Shown piece after piece: positions 1-6,245 of a stretch of DNA of 12,084 nt; positions within the stretch are counted from its first letter, which is position 1, and each line of letters begins with the position of its first letter. The notes under the pieces are model-generated. The model was given only the letters and a program-made list of their open reading frames with translations, did not search any database and was not told the DNA's origin. The stretch is taken from positions 1-12,084 of the forward strand of contig JAFZTG010000215.1 in NCBI GenBank assembly GCA_017618935.1, read 5' to 3'. The DNA comes from Bacteroidales bacterium (GTDB lineage: Bacteria > Bacteroidota > Bacteroidia > Bacteroidales > UBA1715). The position numbers and the translations under genes are program-made.

Positions 1-542
1 AAGATGCTCTTGCAAACCCAGCGATTGATTCGGCAAAGACCCTGTACGTCGATGCCATTATGCAAATGTATCCCGACTGATTATTTTATCCCGACGCAAA
101 TTCCACGATTCGCTTGACCTACGGAAGCGTTGGCAGTTATGAGCCCAAAGATGGAGTTTCTTATCATTATTATACGACTTTGAAAGGCGTGATGGAAAAG
201 AAAGACAATTCAAATCCCGAATTTCAGGTTCCCGAGACATTGGAAGAATTATATAACGCAAAAGATTTCGGGCAATATGCCGACAAAAATGGCGAAATGC
301 CTGTCTGCTTCATTACCAACAACGATATTACAGGCGGAAATTCCGGAAGCCCCGTGATGAATGCCAACGGCGAACTGATTGGCTTGGCGTTCGACGGAAA
401 CTGGGAGGCAATGAGCGGCGACATAATCTATGAACCAAAATTGCAACGCACAATCGCCGTTGATGTGCGCTATGTTTTGTTTATTATTGATAAATTTGCA
501 AACGCAGGATATTTATTAGACGAATTAACTCTTGTAAAATAA
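1..542 (+). pseudogene. S46-family dipeptidyl-peptidase (DPP7-like), C-terminal part, interrupted by in-frame TGA
   Basis: This is the C-terminal end of a periplasmic serine dipeptidyl-peptidase that removes dipeptides from peptide N-termini in amino-acid-fermenting or proteolytic Bacteroidota. The frame is open from base 3, hits TGA at 78-80, then continues with recognisable S46 sequence ([20 protein letters not shown]) to TAA at 540-542. The catalytic serine lies in GGNSGSP (Ser codon 342-344). Eighteen residues later is Gly (codon 396-398, FDGNWE). In the family this position is Gly in DPP7-type enzymes with broad hydrophobic preference and Arg in the Asp/Glu-specific DPP11 type, so I infer a DPP7-like enzyme. 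From memory of related enzymes an Arg often sits where the TGA is, so a single CGA-to-TGA change would explain it. The catalytic His and Asp lie upstream of the window. The alternative to a real pseudogene is a sequencing or assembly error. No convincing start exists after the stop: the ATG at 186 or 192 would make only a fragment. The stop is 5 bases before the next gene. Confidence 0.8.
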
Positions 543-547
543 TTGAT

Positions 548-1123
548 ATGATGGCTTTTTTAATGACATTAACGATAGCGTTGCTCGCAGTTGCAGTGCT
601 TTGTCTGGTTTTGATCTTGAGAAAGAAAGTGCTCAATGACTATCAAAAGAAGGCAGACGAAGCCAACGAGTTCATGAAGTCTTTTTGGGAAAACGAAAAT
701 AAAAAGCGTGAATCCGAACAAAAAATCGAGAATGCAAAAATCACCATTCCATTGCGCATTCAGGCATACGAACGCCTTGTACTTTTGTTGGAACGCATAA
801 AACCCGAATCTATGTTGCTTCGCGTTATGACTCCGCAAATGACGGCTGGACTGCTTCATCAAGAGTTGCTCATTACCGTTCGTGCCGAATTTGAACATAA
901 TCTTTCGCAACAAATCTATGTCTCGCAAGAATCGTGGAATGCTGTGAAACTTGCCAAAGATAGTCTGGTGCGACTGATAAACGAAGAAGCGGCGAAGATT
1001 GCGGCAGGGGCTCCGGCTACAAATTTGAGCGAAGCTATTCTCACACAAACGATTACACAACAAATCAATCCGATACAAAACGCTTTAAGCATTCTGAAAA
1101 AAGACGCTGAAAACTTTATGTAG
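548..1123 (+). CDS. Small membrane-anchored protein conserved in Bacteroidota (DUF7935-like), unknown function
   Basis: The product has 191 residues and no known function. Residues 2-25 form one hydrophobic membrane span (MAFLMTLTIALLAVAVLC...). A highly charged, probably coiled-coil stretch follows (about 30-60, rich in Lys/Glu/Asn). Next is a conserved-looking core with IPLRIQAYERLVLLLERIKP at about 67-86, a leucine-rich segment, and EFEHNLSQQIYVS followed by a tryptophan. I recall this pattern from a Bacteroidota-only family of unknown function (probably DUF7935), but could not search for it. With the span at the N-terminus, the core probably lies in the cytoplasm as a peripheral helical domain. 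Two adjacent ATGs (548, 551) are possible starts, and neither has a Shine-Dalgarno, as is usual in the phylum. The gene starts 5 bases after the peptidase stop and ends 2 bases before the mfd start, which suggests co-transcription. The upstream order may be a chance operon, as nothing in it suggests a repair or peptidase role. Confidence 0.8.
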   Translation: MMAFLMTLTIALLAVAVLCLVLILRKKVLNDYQKKADEANEFMKSFWENENKKRESEQKIENAKITIPLRIQAYERLVLLLERIKPESMLLRVMTPQMTAGLLHQELLITVRAEFEHNLSQQIYVSQESWNAVKLAKDSLVRLINEEAAKIAAGAPATNLSEAILTQTITQQINPIQNALSILKKDAENFM

Positions 1124-1125
1124 TT

Positions 1126-4100
1126 GTGAATTTCCAAGATTTTTCCCAGATATTTCTCACACATCCGCAACTGCAACAATTACGGAAAGACATTGAAGGC
1201 AACCCCACGTTTAAGGGATTGTTGCGAGGGTTAAATGGCTCCGAGCCAATGTTCTTCATCGCGCATTTGTTTAATCATTTCAAGAAAGATATTCTATTGC
1301 TCTTACCCGATGCCGACGAAGCATCAGACGCATTGGATGATTTGACAAGTATCTTGGGAGCAAAATATTCCCTTTTGTTCCCTTCGTCGTACAAACGCAC
1401 GTTGCAATACGAGCAACTGGACAAATCCAATATGTTGCTTCGTACCGAGGCCTTGGAACAATTGAGCAAACACGATTTTCCGCACATACTTGTAACCTAT
1501 CCCGAAGCCGTGGTGGAACAAGTCATTTCGCAAAAGGAATTTCAACAGAAAGTTCACGTTTTACACAAAGGCGAACAAGTAGATACGCAGTTTATCAACG
1601 ACATTTTATATGAATTTGGCTTTGAGCGTGTTGATTTTGTAACTGTTCCCGGACAATTCTCCGTAAGAGGTAGCATTATCGACATCTACAGTTTTTCCAA
1701 CGACCTTCCCTATCGATTGGACTTTTTCGGTGACGAAATAGAAAGTATTCGCACTTTCAATGTTGATGACCAACTTTCGGTAGAAACCGTTGACGAAATC
1801 AACATAATTCCCGATATTCAGGGTATGCGGAAAACCGTCGCTTATACGCCCATTTTCAGTTACTTACAATCACCAATTGTGTTTTGTAAAAGTATTGCCG
1901 AAACGGTGAGCCGATTGGAAAAACTTGCCGCTCAGACCGAAAAAATTTTCAAAGCCGACGAGGAAAAGGCAAAGAATTTAGCACAGATATTACCCCTTGA
2001 TTCGTTTACCACGTTTGCAGAAAAAGCGAAATTGTGTGAAATTTCTTCCACCTCATCGTATCCCGAAGCAATCATATATGAATGCCATACGGCTCCACAC
2101 CCGAAAATCAACCGTAAATTCCAACTTTTTGGCGAGCAATTGGTTCAAAATCAAGAGGATGGATATACCAATTATTTTATAAGCCAAGGACAACAACAAT
2201 TTGAACGAATACAAGAGATTTTTTCCGAAATAAATCCTAACGTAAGACTTGCTTCGGTAATCACTTCATTATCAGGTGGTTTTATTGACCACGACACGCG
2301 CATTTGTTGCTATACCGACCACGAAATTTTTGAACGCTACCACGCCCACGCTCGGCAAAAGAAAGTGATTTCGTCGGAAAGTCTCACCATTCAAGACTTG
2401 AAGGAACTCAATCCAGGCGATTTTGTCGTTCATATTGATTTTGGTATAGGAAAGTTTGCAGGTTTGGAGCGAATTGTCAACAATGGCAATGTGCAGGAAG
2501 CGGTAAAACTCGTGTATCGCGACAACGACCTTGTGTACGTCAACATAAACGGGCTTCATAAAATTTCAAAATATCGCGGCAAGGAAGGTATTACTCCTAC
2601 GTTGCACAAATTGGGTTCTTCGGTTTGGCAAAATACCAAGCAAAAGACAAAAAAGCATGTCAAGGACATTGCCAAGGATTTGATTGCACTCTATGCGGAA
2701 CGCAAGGCACAACAAGGTTTCCAGTTTTCGCCCGATACGTTTATGCAACACGAATTGGAAGCGTCGTTTTTCTTTGAGGACACTCCCGACCAAGTTACCG
2801 CCACCGAAAAGGTGAAAGCGTGTATGGAGGCCCCGTATCCCATGGATATGCTCGTTTGTGGCGATGTGGGATTCGGCAAGACGGAAATTGCCATCCGAGC
2901 AGCTTTCAAGGCCGTTGCTGATGGGAAACAGGTGGCAGTCCTTGTTCCAACAACAATTCTTGCGCTACAACATTACAAGACTTTTTCAACACGATTGAAG
3001 AATTTTCCGTGTAACGTAGATTATATTTGTCGTCTTCGTTCTGCAAAACAACAAAAAGAAACACTGGAAAACTTGGTTTCTGGCAAAACCGACATTATTA
3101 TCGGCACACATAGGTTAGTTGGTAAAGATATAAAATTCAAAGACTTAGGTCTGCTTATCATTGACGAGGAACAAAAATTCGGTGTGAGCATAAAAGAAAA
3201 ACTCAAACGAATTAAAGTCAACATTGACACGCTTACGCTTACCGCCACGCCGATTCCGAGAACATTACAATTCTCGTTGCTTGGAGCACGGGATTTGGCA
3301 ATCATAAACACGCCACCGCCCAATCGTCATCCGATTATTACCGAAATTCACACGTATAACGACGATACTATTCGCGAAGCAATTCAATTTGAAGTGGAAC
3401 GAGGCGGTCAAGTGTTTGTAATCAACAACCGAGTGTCGAATATCTACGATTTAGAGGCACACATACAAAAATTGTGTCCGAAAGTCAGGACGATTGTTGG
3501 TCACGGACAAATGGAAGGGGCGAAACTTGAACAAATAATGCTTGACTTTATCAATCACGAATACGACGTTTTGATTGCCACCACCATTGTTGAATCGGGG
3601 TTGGACATTCCCAATGCCAACACGATGATAGTGAACGACGCCCACCATTTTGGACTGAGTGATTTGCACCAATTGCGAGGCAGAGTTGGGCGTTCCAACA
3701 AAAAAGCATATTGCTACTTGCTTGCTCCGCCGCTGCACACGCTTCCCGACGATGCACGACGACGCTTGCAGGCCATTGAGGATTTTTCAAGTTTGGGAAG
3801 CGGCTTCAACATTGCTATGCAAGATTTGGACATTCGTGGCGCAGGCAATCTGCTTGGTGCCGAACAGAGCGGTTTTATTTCCGATATTGGCTACGAAACC
3901 TATCAGAAAATTCTTGACGAAGCGCTGCTTGAACTCAAAGAGAATGAATACAAAGAATTGTTTGCCGGCTCGGAAGAAGACCAACATGCGGCAAATGAGA
4001 AATTACAAGAAATGCAGTTCGTTTCGGATTGTCATATCGACACCGATTTAGGTATTCTTCTGCCAAACTATTATGTAGAAAGTACCAGCGAACGAGTCAA

Positions 4101-4479
4101 ATTATATCGTGAACTTGATAGCATTACCACCGAAGAAGCATTGCAAACATTTGAAAATCATCTGATTGATCGTTTTGGAGAAATTCCGAAAGAAAGTATG
4201 GATTTGCTCAATATTGTTCGTCTGCGATGGTTGGCAATTTCGTTGGGAATTGAGAAGATTACGCTGAAAAGCAAGATAATGATAAACACCTTTGTCACAA
4301 AACAAGATTCACCATACTATCAATCCCCAATATTCACACAAGTGCTTGATTTTGTGCAACAAAACCCCAAAAGTTGCACGTTCAAGGAAAACCAAGGAAA
4401 ACTGACGCTCACATTTCGAAATGTGGAAGGTATTCAGGAGGCGATGAACATTCTTGCCACGGTGAAAGGTATGGAATAA
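1126..4479 (+). CDS. mfd: Transcription-repair coupling factor Mfd
   Basis: Mfd is an ATP-driven DNA translocase. It pushes RNA polymerase stalled at DNA damage off the template and recruits UvrA for nucleotide excision repair in the cytoplasm. The 1117-residue length is normal for the family. Visible parts, in order: a UvrB-like N-terminal module (about 1-330); the CarD-like RNA-polymerase interaction domain starting near 424 (LNPGDFVVH at 428-436, then GIGKFAGLE); the Walker A motif GDVGFGKT at 579-586; the Walker B/DExx box DEEQ at 680-683; motif III TATPIPR at 706-712; the RecG-like motor with ESGLDIPNAN from 823 and QLRGRVGRS at 849-857; the TRG region with LDIRGAGNLLG at 901-911; and a C-terminal regulatory domain to about 1117. 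The start is GTG at 1126. The family N-terminus aligns well from there (FLTHPQLQQL), while the next ATG would delete part of the UvrB-like module. It lies 2 bases after the previous stop, so translation may be coupled. No hairpin terminator is evident after the TAA. Confidence 0.97.
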   Translation: MNFQDFSQIFLTHPQLQQLRKDIEGNPTFKGLLRGLNGSEPMFFIAHLFNHFKKDILLLLPDADEASDALDDLTSILGAKYSLLFPSSYKRTLQYEQLDKSNMLLRTEALEQLSKHDFPHILVTYPEAVVEQVISQKEFQQKVHVLHKGEQVDTQFINDILYEFGFERVDFVTVPGQFSVRGSIIDIYSFSNDLPYRLDFFGDEIESIRTFNVDDQLSVETVDEINIIPDIQGMRKTVAYTPIFSYLQSPIVFCKSIAETVSRLEKLAAQTEKIFKADEEKAKNLAQILPLDSFTTFAEKAKLCEISSTSSYPEAIIYECHTAPHPKINRKFQLFGEQLVQNQEDGYTNYFISQGQQQFERIQEIFSEINPNVRLASVITSLSGGFIDHDTRICCYTDHEIFERYHAHARQKKVISSESLTIQDLKELNPGDFVVHIDFGIGKFAGLERIVNNGNVQEAVKLVYRDNDLVYVNINGLHKISKYRGKEGITPTLHKLGSSVWQNTKQKTKKHVKDIAKDLIALYAERKAQQGFQFSPDTFMQHELEASFFFEDTPDQVTATEKVKACMEAPYPMDMLVCGDVGFGKTEIAIRAAFKAVADGKQVAVLVPTTILALQHYKTFSTRLKNFPCNVDYICRLRSAKQQKETLENLVSGKTDIIIGTHRLVGKDIKFKDLGLLIIDEEQKFGVSIKEKLKRIKVNIDTLTLTATPIPRTLQFSLLGARDLAIINTPPPNRHPIITEIHTYNDDTIREAIQFEVERGGQVFVINNRVSNIYDLEAHIQKLCPKVRTIVGHGQMEGAKLEQIMLDFINHEYDVLIATTIVESGLDIPNANTMIVNDAHHFGLSDLHQLRGRVGRSNKKAYCYLLAPPLHTLPDDARRRLQAIEDFSSLGSGFNIAMQDLDIRGAGNLLGAEQSGFISDIGYETYQKILDEALLELKENEYKELFAGSEEDQHAANEKLQEMQFVSDCHIDTDLGILLPNYYVESTSERVKLYRELDSITTEEALQTFENHLIDRFGEIPKESMDLLNIVRLRWLAISLGIEKITLKSKIMINTFVTKQDSPYYQSPIFTQVLDFVQQNPKSCTFKENQGKLTLTFRNVEGIQEAMNILATVKGME

Positions 4480-4525
4480 CACAAAGTGCCAAGAAAGTTT
4501 TCAGACATTCTTTTCTCTAAAAAAA

Positions 4526-4557
4526 CTTGCAAATCATCAATCAAAGTGTTATTTTTA
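4526..4557 (+). promoter_or_regulatory. Candidate Bacteroidota sigma-70-type promoter for the T9SS-secreted protein gene
   Basis: A -33-like CTTG (4526-4529, consensus TTTG) is followed after 20 bases by TATTTTTA (4550-4557, consensus TANNTTTG, one mismatch). Transcription would begin around 4563-4567, giving a leader of about 30 bases before the ATG at 4594. The -7 box lies inside the spacer of the AGTGT-N7-ACACT dyad, so a bound regulator could mask it. The match is good but not perfect. Confidence 0.5.
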
Positions 4558-4565
4558 CACTCTGA
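4541..4565 (+). promoter_or_regulatory. Dyad AAAGTGT-N7-ACACT (copy 1), possible operator
   Basis: This is an inverted repeat with 9-base arms (TCAAAGTGT and ACACTCTGA, one mismatch) around a 7-base AT-only spacer that coincides with the candidate -7 element. The same core at the same spacing recurs upstream of the next gene (6132-6158). A regulator binding site is an inference; no regulator is encoded in the window. Confidence 0.4.
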
Positions 4566-4593
4566 AAATATGTTAAATTTAAATTTTACGAGT

Positions 4594-6054
4594 ATGAAGA
4601 AAATATTTTTACTTATTGGAATGTGCATAATGGCATTAATTGCAGGGGCACAAACAATTGTATCTCTAACATCTAATAGTTGGGGAGATGAAGGTTCTAA
4701 ACAGTACAATATTCAAGGTATGCATAAAGTTTCTGCTGGTGAGTGGAAAACCAACGATGTTATTTCTGTAGAACTTGTGGGAGTAACTGAAACTGCTGTT
4801 TCTGGATTAGGGTTTACTTTAGTTGACAATTCTTCGGCAGCTAATTATTGGTTACCATTATCTGAAACTATCAGTTTAGGAGAATCCCTTGATGCAAATG
4901 GCGAAATTTCTTATAAAGGAGAAGTTACCTTGATAGCAGATGTTGTTACATCATCTTCAGTACAAATCGTATTTGGAACAGCAAGTTCAAACGAAGAGGT
5001 TACGGAAAACGGAACCTTGACTTTTTCAACATTTAAGGTAGAAAAACCTGGCGATGTCGTTAATCCACACGATAATCTTTCTCTTGCGGATTTATCAGCA
5101 GGTTGGAACTCATCGTATGATGCTACGACGAGTACAATCACATTTGACGCAGAATGGGTTGGTCGTGGTTGGTGGCTTGGAGGAACTGACCTTTCGGAAT
5201 ACTCCAGTGTAACTGTTGAATTTGAGGCAGCACCATTTGAAGGAAAACTTGTTGTTCAGCGTGCCGATGAAACAATGATGGAAGCAACATTTTCAGCTGG
5301 AGCAACTTCTGTAAAATGTATGTTGACTGATGAAATATCAAATATCAATCAAATCTACATTCAAAATTCGGAAGCTGGAGATTTGGTTTTGACCGCAGCT
5401 TATTACACTAAGAAAGGATTTGAAGAAGGCGGTGAACAAGGAGGTGAAGAAGGCGGTAATGATCCTGTCGAACCAGTGTTTACATTTGAAGTGCCAACAA
5501 CAACTTTTGAAGCAGAATACAAGGATGATGAGATTTCTGGTTATACAGCAAAAATTGAATTGGGTGTAAATGATTTAATGTTAAAAAAAGATGATGTTGT
5601 GTCTTTAGTTTTTAATGGATCATTTAATGCTGACGTGTTGGGTATTTCCCCTGCTGTCATTGATCAATGGGAAGGGAAAGGATACTGGTATGAATTATCA
5701 GGTTGGGACTGGACACAATTTGACTCAAAAGCAAACCAAAAAATAAATATAACTGCAAATGTTACATTAACTACGGATGCAGAAACAACTGCAATTCTTG
5801 TATGTATCCCTGTACAAGGTGGAAACGGAGAAACTGAAATTGTATTTACATCAGTAAAAACTCCAATAGAAGAGATTGATTCAAATTCTTTCTCAATTGA
5901 AAATGGCATGGTGTATTCAGCAGGTGAGATTACAGTATATAATGTTGCTGGCAAGCCGATTGCAACCGCTTCACAAGCATTTGATGTTAATTCTTTGCAA
6001 GCAGGTGTATATTTCATCGTTGCACAAGAAGGTACAATTAAGTTCGTGAAATAA
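4594..6054 (+). CDS. Secreted protein of unknown function with T9SS C-terminal sorting domain
   Basis: The product has 486 residues and no recognised enzyme motif. A signal peptide covers 1-19 (MKKIFLLIGMCIMALIAGA, cleavage before Gln20). Three beta-rich domains follow: A (about 21-150), B (about 160-274, rich in Trp: GRGWWLGG) and C (about 296-427). A and C look homologous: both have a Lys/Asn-x-x-Asp-Val start, a YW...LS stretch, and end in an F-[ST]-[TS]-[FV]-K strand. Between B and C lies a Gly/Glu linker (275-294, GFEEGGEQGGEEGG). The end (433-486) is a type A T9SS sorting domain: GEITVYNVAGKPIA, then LQAGVYFIVAQEG and the final IKFVK. The protein is therefore exported across the outer membrane and probably attached to the surface. 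Domain B could be a carbohydrate-binding beta-sandwich, but this is a guess. The frame is open from 4486, but ATG 4594 is chosen because it gives a clean signal peptide and lies downstream of the candidate promoter; ATG 4570 is the alternative. Flanking promoter and terminator suggest a one-gene transcript. Confidence 0.85.
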   Translation: MKKIFLLIGMCIMALIAGAQTIVSLTSNSWGDEGSKQYNIQGMHKVSAGEWKTNDVISVELVGVTETAVSGLGFTLVDNSSAANYWLPLSETISLGESLDANGEISYKGEVTLIADVVTSSSVQIVFGTASSNEEVTENGTLTFSTFKVEKPGDVVNPHDNLSLADLSAGWNSSYDATTSTITFDAEWVGRGWWLGGTDLSEYSSVTVEFEAAPFEGKLVVQRADETMMEATFSAGATSVKCMLTDEISNINQIYIQNSEAGDLVLTAAYYTKKGFEEGGEQGGEEGGNDPVEPVFTFEVPTTTFEAEYKDDEISGYTAKIELGVNDLMLKKDDVVSLVFNGSFNADVLGISPAVIDQWEGKGYWYELSGWDWTQFDSKANQKINITANVTLTTDAETTAILVCIPVQGGNGETEIVFTSVKTPIEEIDSNSFSIENGMVYSAGEITVYNVAGKPIATASQAFDVNSLQAGVYFIVAQEGTIKFVK

Positions 6055-6087
6055 TAAATTCTCATAACTATATTTTTTTTTTAGGAG

Positions 6088-6115
6088 AGAGGTGCATTCG
6101 TGCACCTCTTTTTTT
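6088..6115 (+). terminator. Rho-independent terminator after the T9SS-secreted protein gene
   Basis: A perfect 9-bp stem (AGAGGTGCA at 6088-6096 with TGCACCTCT at 6101-6109) is closed by a TTCG tetraloop. It runs directly into a T tract (6109-6115). It lies 33 bases after the TAA at 6052-6054. A separate ten-T run precedes the stem at 6073-6082. The T tract on the + side makes it a terminator for the upstream gene only. Confidence 0.9.
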
Positions 6116-6131
6116 ATGCAGTCTCAAGAGG

Positions 6132-6158
6132 TTGAAAGTGTCATATAAACACTTACAA
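6132..6158 (+). promoter_or_regulatory. Dyad AAAGTGT-N7-ACACT (copy 2), possible operator
   Basis: This is an inverted repeat with 10-base arms (TTGAAAGTGT and ACACTTACAA, one mismatch) and a 7-base spacer CATATAA. It ends 15 bases before the -33 box of the following promoter, a position typical for an activator site. It shares the core AAAGTGT-N7-ACACT with the dyad at 4541-4565. There is no T tract after it, so it is not a terminator. The regulator is unknown. Confidence 0.45.
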
Positions 6159-6173
6159 ATCAGTAAATTATAA

Positions 6174-6204
6174 TTTGACATTTATGTTTTTTTGTCTATT
6201 TTTG
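6174..6204 (+). promoter_or_regulatory. Bacteroidota consensus promoter for the multi-catalytic enzyme gene
   Basis: An exact TTTG (6174-6177), a 19-base spacer and an exact TANNTTTG (TATTTTTG, 6197-6204) match the known promoter form of Bacteroides-type primary sigma factor. Transcription should start near 6211, leaving a leader of about 35 bases before ATG 6246. The leader ends in an A-rich run with AGG just before the start (AAAAAAAAGGT). Confidence 0.75.
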
Positions 6205-6245
6205 TATGCTCATAAAATGGATTTTTAGAATTTTAAAAAAAAGGT

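Noticed and set aside
78..80. Selenocysteine or stop-codon reassignment as explanation of the TGA
   Set aside because: No Sec insertion element is visible, the position is not a catalytic Cys/Sec site in S46 enzymes, and other genes never use TGA as a sense codon.
569..1078. Minus-strand open frame of 169 codons opposite the small membrane protein gene
   Set aside because: It is opposite a gene with a clear membrane span and family-like core; the antisense product has no domain pattern.
3659..4051. Plus-strand frame of 130 codons in another phase inside mfd
   Set aside because: It overlaps the conserved helicase and TRG parts of mfd and shows no independent features.
4486..4593. Longer start for the T9SS-secreted protein (36 more residues)
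   Set aside because: It would place polar sequence before the signal peptide and lies mostly upstream of the candidate promoter's transcription start.
6136..6154. Dyad at 6132-6158 as a second terminator
   Set aside because: No T tract follows, the stem is short and AT-rich, and a true terminator already lies at 6088-6115.
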